The position numbers were made by a program, and so were the translations under genes. Of a DNA stretch of 64,000 nucleotides, positions 27,543 through 36,887 are shown piece after piece. Origin of the DNA: Paracoccaceae bacterium (GTDB lineage Bacteria > Pseudomonadota > Alphaproteobacteria > Rhodobacterales > Rhodobacteraceae); assembly GCA_027489375.1 (NCBI GenBank), contig JAIXZW010000007.1, forward strand, positions 186,001 through 250,000. The letters run 5' to 3'. The notes under the pieces are model-generated. The model worked only from the letters and a program-made list of their open reading frames with translations, searched no databases and was not told the DNA's origin. Each line of letters starts with the position of its first letter. Position 1 is the stretch's first letter.

Positions 27543-28741
27543 AGGAAACTCCTCCCCTTTTCAAGCCGCAGCCCCAGATGGGCCGCGACGCTCGCCCCCA
27601 CATCGACGAAATCGCAAAGCCCGCCGTTTTGGCCGATGCTGCCCGCCCCCGCACCCCAGCAGACGACCGGAACCCGCTCGCGCGTATGCTCCGTCCCGCG
27701 CCATGTCGGATCATTGCCGTGATCGGCGGTAAAGATCGCCAGATCCCCCGCCCGCAACCGCGCCAGAAACCCGCCCACCCGCGCATCGAACCATTCAAGC
27801 TGCCGCGCATAGCCCGACACATCGCGCCGATGCCCGAAATTCGTATCGAACTCGACAAAGTTGGCAAAGGTCAAGGAACCCTCCTCCGCACCCTCGGCCA
27901 AAGCCTCCAGATGTTGGAAAAGGGCTGCATCGTCCTTTCCCTTCCACAGCGTCCCGATCCCGCGATGGCTGAAGATATCGCCGATCTTGCCCACCGCATG
28001 GGTCGCCCGCCCCGCCCCCGCCACCACGTCAAGCAGCGTCGGCGCGGGCGGCGCGATGGCGAAATCGCGCCGGTTCCCCGTGCGCTTGAACGCCCCCTCG
28101 ACACCCACGAAAGGCCGCGCAATCGCCCGCCCGACCTTCATCGCATGCAGGCGCGGCGCGATATCGGCGCAAAGCTTCACCAGACGCTCCAGCCCGAACA
28201 CCTCTTCATGCGCCGCAATCTGGAACACCGAATCCGCGCTGGTGTAACAGATCGGCCAGCCCGTCCGCAGATGCTGCGCGCCGAAACGGTCGATGATCTC
28301 GGTCCCCGAGGCGTGGCAGTTCCCAAGGATCCCGCTTACCCCCGCCAGACGGCAAACCTCGTCCACCAGTTCTTTCGGAAAGGCCGGAACCGTGTTCGGG
28401 AAATAGGTCCAGTCCCACGGCACCGGCACCCCCGCCAGTTCCCAATGGCCCGAAGGCGTGTCCTTGCCCCGCGACACCTCGGTCGCAGCCCCCCAACGCC
28501 CCTTCGGCACCGGCTCCAGCCGCGGCGCCGCCTGACCCGAGGCCAGCCGCACCGCCGCCCCCAGCCCCAGCGCATCGAGGTTCGGCAGGCACAGCGGCCC
28601 CGACCGCCCCTCCTCCGCCCGCCCCGCCGCGCATTCGGCGGCGATATGGCCCAGCGTATTGGCCCCCTCGTCGCCAAAGGCCGCCGCATCCGGCGCGCCG
28701 CCGCAGCCGACGCTGTCCATCACCACCAGAAATGCCCGCAT
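27539..28741 (-). CDS. deoB: phosphopentomutase
   Basis: This 400-residue, manganese-dependent enzyme interconverts ribose- or deoxyribose-1-phosphate and the 5-phosphate. It has the alkaline-phosphatase-fold metal motifs VVMDSVGCGGAPDA at the start, EFDTNFGHRRD near residue 300 and FTADHGND near 340. Its ATG shares one base with the deoA stop (TGATG), and its stop overlaps the add start. It takes the deoxyribose-1-phosphate made by DeoA. Confidence 0.95.
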   Translation of the reverse strand: MRAFLVVMDSVGCGGAPDAAAFGDEGANTLGHIAAECAAGRAEEGRSGPLCLPNLDALGLGAAVRLASGQAAPRLEPVPKGRWGAATEVSRGKDTPSGHWELAGVPVPWDWTYFPNTVPAFPKELVDEVCRLAGVSGILGNCHASGTEIIDRFGAQHLRTGWPICYTSADSVFQIAAHEEVFGLERLVKLCADIAPRLHAMKVGRAIARPFVGVEGAFKRTGNRRDFAIAPPAPTLLDVVAGAGRATHAVGKIGDIFSHRGIGTLWKGKDDAALFQHLEALAEGAEEGSLTFANFVEFDTNFGHRRDVSGYARQLEWFDARVGGFLARLRAGDLAIFTADHGNDPTWRGTEHTRERVPVVCWGAGAGSIGQNGGLCDFVDVGASVAAHLGLRLEKGRSFL

Positions 28742-30048
28742 CACTGCACCCGCTTCATCACCAAGGGCGGTTCCTCCGGCTCCGAGGTGCCGATCCGGTA
28801 GGCCGCCTTCACCGCCGCCACCGCCCGCTCCGCCGCCGCCTGATCCGCCGCATGCACCATGCAAAGCGGCACGCCCTGCATCACGCTCTCGCCCAATCCG
28901 GCAAGGTCCGACAACCCGACCGAAGGGTTCACCCGATCCCCCTCGCGCAGGCGCCCGCCGCCCAGATGGACCACCGCTTCGCCCAGCGCCCGCCCGTCGA
29001 TGCCCACGACGAAACCGTCGCTGTCACTCTCCACTTCGATCACCACGGGGGCCGAGGGCAACCTGTCCGGCCAACGGTCGACGAAATCCACAGGTCCGCC
29101 CTGCGCCGCGACCATGCGCCCGAAATACTCCGCCGCCTGCCCGCTTTCCAGGGCATCGACGATCCGCCCCGCGCCATCCTCGGCATCCGCCGCCAATCCG
29201 CCCAGCGCCAGCGCCTCGCCGCCCAAAGCGGCGGTCAGGTCCCAAAGCGCCGCGTTGATGCTGGTCCCCGTCAACGTCTCCATCACCTCGATCACCTCAA
29301 GCGCATTGCCCGCCGCCGTGGCAAGCGGCTGGCTCATGTCGGTGATGAGGGCACTCGTCATGCACCCTGCCCCCTGCGCCGCGCTGACCAGCGCCCGCGC
29401 AAGCGCTTCGGCCTTCTCCATCGTAGCCATGAACGCGCCCGAGCCGCATTTGACATCCAGCACCAGCGCCTCCAGCCCCGCCGACAGCTTCTTCGACAGG
29501 ATCGAGGCGGTGATCAGGTCGATGCTTTCGACGGTCGAGGTCACATCGCGGATCGCATAAAGCCGCTTGTCCGCAGGCGCGATCTCGGCGCTCGCCGCCA
29601 CGATGGCGCAACGCACCTGCCCCATCTGCGCGCGCAACTGCGCCTCGGTCAGCCCGACGCGGAAACCGGGGATGGATTCCAGCTTGTCCAGCGTCCCCCC
29701 CGTATGCCCGAGCCCCCGCCCCGAAATCATCGGAACATAAGCCCCACAAGCCGCCAAGGCAGGAGCGAGAAGCAAGGACACGCAATCCCCGATCCCGCCC
29801 GTGGAATGCTTGTCCACCACCGGACCGTTCAGGTCCCAATGCAAGACCTTGCCCGAATCCCGCATCCCCGTGGTCAGCGCAACGCGGCCCTCCTCGCCCA
29901 AGCCCTGCAACAGCACCGCCATCGCAAAGGCTCCGGCCTGCGCATCGGTCACGGTGCCATCGGCCAATCCGGCGGCGAACCAGCGCAATTCCCCCGCCGA
30001 TGGCTGCCCCCCGTCCCGCAACAGCTTGATGATGCCGCGCGCGTCCAC
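28741..30048 (-). CDS. deoA: thymidine phosphorylase
   Basis: This 435-residue enzyme splits thymidine or deoxyuridine with phosphate into base and deoxyribose-1-phosphate. The motif VDKHSTGGIGD near residue 80 is the nucleoside phosphorylase family II signature, followed by MISGRGLGHTGGTLDKLES. The start is the GTG at 30048, one base after the cdd stop; no ATG gives the normal N-terminus. It belongs to the cdd-deoA-deoB-add-upp operon. Confidence 0.95.
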   Translation of the reverse strand: MDARGIIKLLRDGGQPSAGELRWFAAGLADGTVTDAQAGAFAMAVLLQGLGEEGRVALTTGMRDSGKVLHWDLNGPVVDKHSTGGIGDCVSLLLAPALAACGAYVPMISGRGLGHTGGTLDKLESIPGFRVGLTEAQLRAQMGQVRCAIVAASAEIAPADKRLYAIRDVTSTVESIDLITASILSKKLSAGLEALVLDVKCGSGAFMATMEKAEALARALVSAAQGAGCMTSALITDMSQPLATAAGNALEVIEVMETLTGTSINAALWDLTAALGGEALALGGLAADAEDGAGRIVDALESGQAAEYFGRMVAAQGGPVDFVDRWPDRLPSAPVVIEVESDSDGFVVGIDGRALGEAVVHLGGGRLREGDRVNPSVGLSDLAGLGESVMQGVPLCMVHAADQAAAERAVAAVKAAYRIGTSEPEEPPLVMKRVQ

Positions 30049-30049
30049 C

Positions 30050-30445
30050 TTACGCCCGGTCCATATGCGCGGCGGTAAAGACCCCCGGCAGCAGGTCCGC
30101 CACGGTCATCACCTTCTGCACACCATCCGTGGTGCAAAGCCGCACCTTCACATCCTGCGCCGCGAATTCCGCGATCTTCTGGCGGCACCCGCCACAGGGC
30201 GGCACAGGTTCGGGACTGTCCGCGATCACGCAAACTTCCGCGATCCGCGTCTCGCCCGCCGCGATCATCGCGGCAATCGCCCCCGCTTCGGCGCAGGTGC
30301 CTTCGGGATAGGCCACGTTCTCGACGTTGCAGCCCACATAGACCGCCCCGTGCACCCCCCGTATCGCCGCCCCCCCCTTGAACCGCGAATAGGGCGCATA
30401 GGCCCGCTCCCGAACTTCCGTGGCAGCTTGCAACAGCATCTTCAT
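30050..30445 (-). CDS. cdd: cytidine deaminase
   Basis: This homotetrameric-type enzyme has 131 residues and the zinc site TCAEAGAI (Cys and catalytic Glu) and PCGGCRQ (two Cys). It converts cytidine or deoxycytidine to uridine or deoxyuridine. It leads the salvage operon. The ATG at 30445 is the normal start for this small form; the frame extends upstream into repeat DNA. Confidence 0.95.
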   Translation of the reverse strand: MKMLLQAATEVRERAYAPYSRFKGGAAIRGVHGAVYVGCNVENVAYPEGTCAEAGAIAAMIAAGETRIAEVCVIADSPEPVPPCGGCRQKIAEFAAQDVKVRLCTTDGVQKVMTVADLLPGVFTAAHMDRA

Positions 30446-30519
30446 GGTCCTTCCCGCAATTTCCCTCAATCTGCGACCGCTGCCCCGCTTATGCAAGGCG
30501 CACGACGCGTGACCCAAAA

Positions 30520-30584
30520 GGGGGGCCTTCCGCCCCCCTCGCCGCAAGCGGCTCACCCCCCGAGGATATTTGGGAACAGATGAA
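30520..30584 (-). repeat. mosaic intergenic repeat (CTCGGGGGG core), copy 3
   Basis: On the minus strand: TTCATCTGTTCCCAAATA, TCCTCGGGGGG, the variable hairpin GCCGCTTGCGGC and a constant-type hairpin GGGGGGC-GGAAG-GCCCCCC. Its loop differs from the AGACG of the other copies. It faces copy 4. Confidence 0.85.
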
Positions 30585-30606
30585 GCAAGGGAACACCCTT
30601 ACCGCC

Positions 30607-30678
30607 TTTCATCTGTTCGGAAATATCCTCGGGGGGAAGGGGCGCGGCACGCGCCCCGCGGGGGGCAGACAGCCCCCC
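30607..30678 (+). repeat. mosaic intergenic repeat (CTCGGGGGG core), copy 4
   Basis: TTCATCTGTTCGGAAATA, TCCTCGGGGGG, then the variable hairpin GGGGCGCG/CGCGCCCC and GGGGGGC-AGACA-GCCCCCC. With copy 3 it forms inverted arms of 29 bp (30556-30584 and 30608-30636) that match at 27 positions. Confidence 0.85.
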
Positions 30679-30689
30679 GTCCAACGGTG

Positions 30690-31787
30690 TCACAGACGCG
30701 ACGTCGCCGGATTTCCCGGCAAGGTCACTTCCAGAAGTTCCAGATCCGCCGAAGGCTGCGCGTAGCGCGTGGCCATCCCCGGCGGGATCACGAAGGCATC
30801 GCCCGCCGACAGGGCGAACGGCTCCTTGCCCTCACCCTCAAGCACCATCGTCCCGCCCATGACGAAGGTGAAGAGGATATCCCCCCCGTGCTTGGTCCAG
30901 ACCGTCTCGCCCCCGTCGGGCCGCGCCACCATGACCGAGGCGACACCCTTCGTATTCGCGTCGATCGTCGTGTCCCGCGCGACGAAGCCCGGCAGGCGGA
31001 AGGGTTTGAACTCCCCCTTCGCCCCGACGTTGTAGACGAACCTCTGCCCTTGCCATTCCCGCTCGGGCCGCAGATGCGGGGTGGGCAGGGTCATGTCGTG
31101 GTCGATCTCGGTGATATGCTCGGCCGGAACCCCGATCTCGATCACCTCGATCCCGTCGCTCGCATGCAGCACGCGGTGGCGGATTTCGGGCGGCTGGATG
31201 AAGCAATCCCCCGCCGTCAGCCGGATCGGCGCGCCCTGATCCTCGTAGACCACATCGACCCAGCCGTTGATGCAGAAGATGAGCTGGAACCCCACCTTGT
31301 GGAAATGCACCATATCCGGCACCGGCCCGCCATCGGGGATGCGGATGTGGCTTGCGATCATCGCCCCGCCCAGGCGCGAGGGGACGAGGTCGCGATATTG
31401 CATCCCCGCCCGCCCGATCACCCAGGGCGCCTGATCCGCCAGCCGCCGCACGACGAAGGCATGTTCCGTCGCGGGCAGCACCACCGGCGGGTTCGCCTCG
31501 TCGATCTCGACCCGCGTGCCGTTCGGGGCCACCAGCACCCGCGCGCCATCTGCGAAACTGTCGGGATCGTCGGTCAGGATGCGGATCGTCCCCGCAGGCT
31601 CCGCCGCGCCCTTCTGGATGCGGATGCGCAACCCGTGCCCCGACAGCACCGCCACCTCGGGGTTGTCGGCGGGGTAGATCATATCCAGCCGGAAGCCGAG
31701 CGTCTTGGTATAGAACGGCAGGTCATCCCGCAGCTCTTGCGTCGGCAGGCGGATTTCGGCACGGGTTTCGGTCTTTTTTTCCAGCAT
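30690..31787 (-). CDS. VOC-like plus double-cupin protein
   Basis: The N-terminal third of this 365-residue protein (residues about 10-60, PTQELRDDLPFYTKTLGFRL) reads like a glyoxalase/VOC half-module. Two cupin barrels follow. The first holds HFHKVGFQLIFCINGWVDVV with GDCFIQPPEIRHRV, and the second holds TFVMGGTMVLEGEG with GDAFVIPPGMATRY. The second lacks the usual metal-binding His set, so probably only the first binds metal. A catabolic dioxygenase or a small-molecule sensor is possible; the substrate is unknown. It is divergent from maeB. Confidence 0.65.
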   Translation of the reverse strand: MLEKKTETRAEIRLPTQELRDDLPFYTKTLGFRLDMIYPADNPEVAVLSGHGLRIRIQKGAAEPAGTIRILTDDPDSFADGARVLVAPNGTRVEIDEANPPVVLPATEHAFVVRRLADQAPWVIGRAGMQYRDLVPSRLGGAMIASHIRIPDGGPVPDMVHFHKVGFQLIFCINGWVDVVYEDQGAPIRLTAGDCFIQPPEIRHRVLHASDGIEVIEIGVPAEHITEIDHDMTLPTPHLRPEREWQGQRFVYNVGAKGEFKPFRLPGFVARDTTIDANTKGVASVMVARPDGGETVWTKHGGDILFTFVMGGTMVLEGEGKEPFALSAGDAFVIPPGMATRYAQPSADLELLEVTLPGNPATSRL

Positions 31788-31904
31788 GGCGCACCTCGGA
31801 TTTGCGGGCCAAGATGATGCGGCAGAAGGGGGATTTGCAAGCCACCCCGAAAACTCTTATTCGGGAAGCGGGACTTGACGCGCAAATCCGCGCGCCCGAA
31901 ACTC

Positions 31905-31918
31905 GTTTAACGTTAAAC
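31905..31918. promoter_or_regulatory. perfect palindrome upstream of maeB
   Basis: GTTTAACGTTAAAC is a perfect 14-bp palindrome with a central CG, 20 bp before the maeB start. The form is typical of LacI/GalR-type operators. The regulator is not in the window and binding is inferred. Confidence 0.5.
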
Positions 31919-31938
31919 AAAATTCAGACGAGGCAGCG

Positions 31939-34218
31939 ATGGACGACGGAAAGCCGACAAACGCACGGCAGGCGGCGCTGGATTACCACGAATTCCCCAA
32001 GCCCGGAAAACTGGAAATCCGCGCCACGAAGCCGCTTGCCAACGGTCGTGACCTGTCCCGCGCCTATTCTCCCGGCGTCGCCGAAGCCTGCCTCGAAATC
32101 AAGGCCGACCCCGCCACCGCCTCGCGCTACACCTCGCGCGGCAACCTCGTCGCGGTCGTGACCAACGGCACCGCGGTGCTGGGCCTTGGCAACATCGGCG
32201 CGCTGGCCTCGAAACCGGTGATGGAGGGGAAAGCCGTCCTCTTCAAGAAATTCGCCAATATCGACTGCTTCGACATCGAATTGAACGAACCCGACCCCGA
32301 GAAACTGGCCGATATCGTCTGCGCGCTCGAACCCACCTTCGGTGCGATCAACCTCGAAGACATCAAGGCGCCCGACTGCTTCATCGTCGAAAAACTCTGC
32401 CGCGAGCGGATGAACATCCCCGTTTTCCACGACGACCAGCACGGCACCGCCATCGTCGTCGGTGCCGCCGCCACGAACGCGCTGATCGTCGCGGGCAAGA
32501 AGTTCGAGGATATCAAGGTCGTATCCACCGGCGGCGGGGCGGCGGGCATCGCCTGCCTCAACATGCTCCTGAAACTCGGCGTGAAGCGCGAGAATGTCTG
32601 GCTCTGCGACCTTGCCGGCCTCGTCTACGAAGGCCGCAACGAACAGATGACCGCGCAGAAAGAGGAATACGCCCAAGGCACCACCGCCCGCACGCTGGCA
32701 GAGGTGATCGAAGGCGCCGACCTCTTCCTCGGCCTCTCCGGCCCCGGCGTGCTGACGCCGGACATGGTCGCCAAGATGGCCCCGCGCCCGATCATCTTTG
32801 CCCTTGCCAACCCCACCCCCGAAATCCTGCCCGACGAGGTGCGCTCCGTCGCACCCGAAGCGATCATCGCCACGGGCCGGTCCGACTTTCCCAATCAGGT
32901 CAACAACGTCCTCTGCTTCCCCTTCATCTTCCGCGGCGCGCTCGACGTCGGCGCGACGGTCATCAACAAGCAGATGGAACTGGCCTGCATCGAGGGCATC
33001 GCGGCCCTTGCCCGCGCCACCACCAGCGCCGAAGCCGCCGCCGCCTATTCCGGTGAAAAGCTGTCCTTCGGGGCGGATTACCTCATCCCCAAACCCTTCG
33101 ACCCGCGCCTGATCGGCGTGGTCGCCACCGCCGTGGCCCGCGCCGCGATGGAAACCGGCGTCGCCACCCGCCCCATCGCCGACCTCGAAGCCTACAAGCG
33201 CCAGCTCGACGGTTCGGTGTTCAAATCCGCCCTCATCATGCGCCCCGTATTCGAGGCGTCCAAGGTCAGCGCCCGCCGCATCGTCTTTGCCGAGGGCGAG
33301 GACGAGCGCGTCCTCCGCGCCGCCCATGCGATGATGGAGGAAACCAACGACGTTCCCATCCTCATCGGCCGCCCCGAAGTGGTCGAGATGCGCTGCGAAC
33401 GCGCGGGCCTGCCCATCCGTCCCGGCGTCGATATCCACCTCGTGAACCCCGAAAACGACCCGCGCTACCGCGATTACTGGGGCACCTATCACGAACTCAT
33501 GGCCCGCCGTGGCGTCACACCCGATATCGCCCGCGCCGTGATGCGCACCAACACCACCGCCATCGGCGCGATCATGGTCCATCGGGGCGAGGCCGACAGC
33601 ATGATCTGCGGCACCTTCGGCCAATACCTATGGCACCTCGGCTATGTGCGGCAGGTCCTTGCCCGTGGCGGCTTGCATCCTGTGGGCGCGCTTTCGCTGA
33701 TGATCCTTGAAGATGGCCCCCTGTTCGTGGCCGACACGCAGGTCCACCCCGAACCCACCCCGCAGCAGATCATGGAAACCGTGCTTGGTGCCGCCCGCCA
33801 CGTCCGCCGCTTCGGGCTGGAACCGAAGATCGCGCTCTGCACGCAAAGCCAGTTCGGCAACATGGAAAACGCCGCCGCCCTGCGGATGCGCGCAGCACTC
33901 GAACTCCTCGACGCCCGCGAACCCGACTTCTGCTACGAGGGCGAGATGAACGTGGACTCCGCACTCGACCAGCAGTTGCGCGACCGCCTTTTGCCGCACA
34001 GCCGGATGGAGGGGGCGGCCAACGTCCTCGTCTTCGCATCGACCGATGCGGCGGCAGCCACGCGCAACATCCTCAAGATGAAAGCGAACGGGCTGGAGGT
34101 CGGCCCCATCCTGATGGGCATGGGAAACAAGGCCCATATCGTGACGCCCTCGATCACCGCTCGCGGGTTGCTGAACATCTCGGCGCTGGCCGGAACCCCC
34201 GTCACCCATTACGGCTGA
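31939..34218 (+). CDS. maeB: NADP-dependent malic enzyme with phosphotransacetylase-like domain
   Basis: This 759-residue enzyme decarboxylates malate to pyruvate with NADP. The catalytic half (1-about 425) has the opening [20 protein letters not shown], the metal site FHDDQHGTA, and the dinucleotide loop [12 protein letters not shown]. The C-terminal half (about 430-759) is the phosphate acetyltransferase-like domain found in MaeB; in studied enzymes this domain is regulatory, not catalytic. It sits next to prpE in a carbon-metabolism stretch. A palindrome at 31905 may be its operator, and a perfect hairpin follows its stop. Confidence 0.95.
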   Translation: MDDGKPTNARQAALDYHEFPKPGKLEIRATKPLANGRDLSRAYSPGVAEACLEIKADPATASRYTSRGNLVAVVTNGTAVLGLGNIGALASKPVMEGKAVLFKKFANIDCFDIELNEPDPEKLADIVCALEPTFGAINLEDIKAPDCFIVEKLCRERMNIPVFHDDQHGTAIVVGAAATNALIVAGKKFEDIKVVSTGGGAAGIACLNMLLKLGVKRENVWLCDLAGLVYEGRNEQMTAQKEEYAQGTTARTLAEVIEGADLFLGLSGPGVLTPDMVAKMAPRPIIFALANPTPEILPDEVRSVAPEAIIATGRSDFPNQVNNVLCFPFIFRGALDVGATVINKQMELACIEGIAALARATTSAEAAAAYSGEKLSFGADYLIPKPFDPRLIGVVATAVARAAMETGVATRPIADLEAYKRQLDGSVFKSALIMRPVFEASKVSARRIVFAEGEDERVLRAAHAMMEETNDVPILIGRPEVVEMRCERAGLPIRPGVDIHLVNPENDPRYRDYWGTYHELMARRGVTPDIARAVMRTNTTAIGAIMVHRGEADSMICGTFGQYLWHLGYVRQVLARGGLHPVGALSLMILEDGPLFVADTQVHPEPTPQQIMETVLGAARHVRRFGLEPKIALCTQSQFGNMENAAALRMRAALELLDAREPDFCYEGEMNVDSALDQQLRDRLLPHSRMEGAANVLVFASTDAAAATRNILKMKANGLEVGPILMGMGNKAHIVTPSITARGLLNISALAGTPVTHYG

Positions 34219-34242
34219 CGCATCCGCAGATTCGCGGACCGG

Positions 34243-34274
34243 AACGGGGCAAAGTTTGCAAACTTTGCCCCGTT
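34243..34274. terminator. 32-bp perfect palindrome downstream of maeB
   Basis: AACGGGGCAAAGTTTG (34243-34258) pairs fully with the following CAAACTTTGCCCCGTT (34259-34274). Only TT follows on the plus strand, so it is a weak or alternative type of terminator. The inside can also fold as two GCAAA/TTTGC mini-hairpins. Two imperfect GCAAA-TTTGC hairpins follow near 34305 and 34340. Confidence 0.55.
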
Positions 34275-34438
34275 TCGCTTCCAACCGCGAATAACCCCGC
34301 CCTTTGCAAAACTTTGCAGCCCGCCCCGCGCCATTTCTGCAAACATTTTGCCGCACCCCGCCCGCGCTTGCGGTAACAGCGTTGCGCGACCGCCCCCCGC
34401 GCGGGTAACAAACCGCAACTCGTGGAGGAGGGCATACC

Positions 34439-36331
34439 GTGGCATACCGTGACATCTACGCGAAGTGGAAGGCCGACCCCGAAGCCTACTGGCTCGACGC
34501 CGCAGGGGCCATCGACTGGGTGCAGCGTCCCGTCACCGCGCTGAACGACAGCCGCGCCCCGCTTTACGAATGGTTCACCGATGCCCGCGTCAACACCTGC
34601 TGGAATGCGGTGGACCGCCACGTCCTCGCCGGACGCGGCAAGCAAGCCGCCATCATCCACGACAGCCCCGTGACGGGGACGAAACACGTCATCACCTATG
34701 ACGAACTGCTCGACCGCGTCTCGCGCCTTGCGGGGGCGTTGAAAGCGCGCGGCGTGGGCAAGGGCGACCGCGTCATCATCTACATGCCGATGGTGCCCGA
34801 AGCGCTTGAGGCCATGCTCGCCTGCGGCCGCATCGGCGCGATCCATTCGGTGGTCTTCGGCGGCTTCGCGGCCAACGAACTCGCCGTGCGCATCGACGAT
34901 TGCAAACCCAAAGCCATCCTCGCCGCCTCCTGCGGGATCGAACCGAACCGCGTGGTGCATTACAAACCGCTGCTCGACGGCGCGATCGACCTTGCCACCC
35001 ACAAACCCGACTTCTGCGTCATCCTGCAACGCGAGCAAGAGGTGGCAAAGCTGGTCGAAGGCCGCGACCTTGCGTGGCATAGCTTCCAATACGGCGTCGA
35101 ACCCGCCGATTGCCTGCCGGTCGAGGGCAACCACCCCGCCTATATCCTCTACACCTCCGGCACCACCGGCGCGCCCAAGGGCGTGGTGCGCCCGACCGCG
35201 GGGCATCTCGTGGCGCTGGCATGGACCATGCGCGCGATCTACGACTGCGGCGTGGGCGATGTGTTCTGGGCGGCCTCCGACGTGGGCTGGGTCGTGGGCC
35301 ACAGCTACATCTGCTACGCCCCCCTCATCGCCGGATGCACCACCATCGTGTATGAGGGCAAACCCGTCGGCACGCCCGATGCGGGCGCCTTCTGGCGCGT
35401 GATTTCGGAACACAGGGTCCGCGCGTTCTTCACCGCGCCCACCGCCCTCCGCGCCATCAAGCGCGACGACCCCGAGGGCAAGCTGGTCAAGGATTACGAC
35501 CTCTCCCGCCTCAAGGCGCTCTACCTTGCGGGCGAACGCGCCGACCCCGACACGATCCACTGGGCGCAGCGCCACCTGAACGTCCCCGTGGTGGACCACT
35601 GGTGGCAGACCGAAACCGGCTATGCCATCGCGGCCAACCCCTTGGGCATCGAACACCTGCCCGTCAAGGTCGGCTCCCCCTCGGTCGCCATGCCCGGCTT
35701 CGACGTGCAGGTGCTGGACGAAGGCGGCCACCCCGTCCCCGCAGGCCAGCTTGGCGCCATCGCGATCAAACTGCCCCTGCCCCCCGGCACCCTGCCCACC
35801 CTCTGGAACGCCGAGGACCGGTTCCGTAAATCCTACCTCGACCACTTCCCCGGCTATTACGAAACCGGCGACGCGGGCTATGTGGACGAAGACGGCTACC
35901 TCTACATCATGGCCCGCACCGATGACGTGATCAACGTCGCAGGCCACCGCCTTTCGACCGGCGCGATGGAGGAAGTGCTCGCCAACCACAAGGATGTCGC
36001 CGAATGCGCCGTGATCGGCGTGGCCGATGCGCTGAAAGGGCAATCCCCCCTCGGCTTCCTCTGCCTGAACAAGGGCTGCACCACCCCGCATGACCAGATC
36101 ATCCGCGACTGCGTGCAACTGATGCGCGACAAGATCGGCCCCGTGGCCGATTTCAAACGCGCCGTGGTGATCGACCGCCTGCCCAAAACCCGCTCGGGCA
36201 AGATCCTGCGCGGCACGATGGTCAAGCTCGCCGATGGCGAGGCGTTCAAGATGCCCGCCACCATCGACGACCCCGCCATCCTCGACGAAATCCGCACCGC
36301 GCTGCAATCCATCGGTCTGGCCAAGGGCTGA
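34439..36331 (+). CDS. prpE: propionyl-CoA synthetase
   Basis: This 630-residue AMP-forming ligase activates propionate to propionyl-CoA. It has the acetyl/propionyl-CoA synthetase core LYTSGTTGAPKGVVRPTAGH near residue 238, DHWWQTETGYAIAAN near 385, YYETGDAGYVDEDGYLYIM, and the acetylatable lysine site KTRSGKILRG. The opening YRDIYAKWKADPEAYW and ASDVGWVVGHSYI agree with PrpE rather than AcsA. The start is GTG at 34439 with GGAGGAG upstream. The start lies in a 10-bp direct duplication (GGCATACCGT twice). Confidence 0.9.
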   Translation: MAYRDIYAKWKADPEAYWLDAAGAIDWVQRPVTALNDSRAPLYEWFTDARVNTCWNAVDRHVLAGRGKQAAIIHDSPVTGTKHVITYDELLDRVSRLAGALKARGVGKGDRVIIYMPMVPEALEAMLACGRIGAIHSVVFGGFAANELAVRIDDCKPKAILAASCGIEPNRVVHYKPLLDGAIDLATHKPDFCVILQREQEVAKLVEGRDLAWHSFQYGVEPADCLPVEGNHPAYILYTSGTTGAPKGVVRPTAGHLVALAWTMRAIYDCGVGDVFWAASDVGWVVGHSYICYAPLIAGCTTIVYEGKPVGTPDAGAFWRVISEHRVRAFFTAPTALRAIKRDDPEGKLVKDYDLSRLKALYLAGERADPDTIHWAQRHLNVPVVDHWWQTETGYAIAANPLGIEHLPVKVGSPSVAMPGFDVQVLDEGGHPVPAGQLGAIAIKLPLPPGTLPTLWNAEDRFRKSYLDHFPGYYETGDAGYVDEDGYLYIMARTDDVINVAGHRLSTGAMEEVLANHKDVAECAVIGVADALKGQSPLGFLCLNKGCTTPHDQIIRDCVQLMRDKIGPVADFKRAVVIDRLPKTRSGKILRGTMVKLADGEAFKMPATIDDPAILDEIRTALQSIGLAKG

Positions 36332-36336
36332 ACCGC

Positions 36337-36373
36337 CCCCCCCTTCCCCGACCGGCGCCGCCGGAAGGGGGGG
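36337..36373 (+). terminator. GC-rich hairpin after prpE
   Basis: An 11-bp stem CCCCCCCTTCC/GGAAGGGGGGG (36337-36347, 36363-36373) has a 15-base loop. No U-run follows, so the terminator role is tentative. Confidence 0.4.
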
Positions 36374-36491
36374 AGGCGGGCGGCAAAAGGACGGGCGAGG
36401 CGGCGCAAGACCCCCCCCGTCCCTTGCCCCGCCCCTTTCCCCGCCCCAACCGCATCTGGACCGCATCCGCGCCAGCGCGTAACGTCTGCCC

Positions 36492-36887
36492 ATGACCACC
36501 GCGCCGCAGTCACCACCCCCCTGCCCTTGGGCCGCCGCCGCCGACCTCATCGGCGACGGCGCTTCGCTGCGCTCCATCCTCGCGCTGGCGGGTTCCGAAA
36601 CCGGCCCCCGCATCCTCGCGCAGATGGAAGCCGATCTGGTCGTGACCGGCCACGGCCTGCAATCGGCCGTGACAGCCCGCGACTTCGCGGCAATCCGCGC
36701 CCAGAGCCACGTGCTCATCTCCATCGTCGGCACCATCGGCGCGATGGGCCTGCACGCCGCCGCCTGCCGCCTGAACGAAGCCGCCCATGCCGCCGACACG
36801 GGCAGCGTCGCCGCGCTGGTCCCGCCGCTTCTGGCCGATACCGCACGTCTGGTCGACGCCATCCGCGCCATCGGTGCCGCCCGATGA
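36492..36887 (+). CDS. Hpt domain phosphotransfer protein (LuxU-like)
   Basis: This 131-residue helical protein carries the Hpt motif RAQSHVLISIVGTIGAMGL. His73 would be the phosphoryl acceptor; the usual following Lys-Gly is replaced by Ile-Ser. It has no other domain. Its stop overlaps the ATG of the sigma-54-dependent regulator gene (ATGA). That regulator is close to LuxO, so the pair looks like a LuxU-LuxO phosphorelay arm. The hybrid sensor kinase that would feed it is not in the window. Confidence 0.75.
   Translation: MTTAPQSPPPCPWAAAADLIGDGASLRSILALAGSETGPRILAQMEADLVVTGHGLQSAVTARDFAAIRAQSHVLISIVGTIGAMGLHAAACRLNEAAHAADTGSVAALVPPLLADTARLVDAIRAIGAAR

Noticed and set aside
30520-30678. 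Insertion sequence ends or an attachment site
   Set aside because: There is no transposase or integrase between or near the inverted repeats, and no target duplication was seen.
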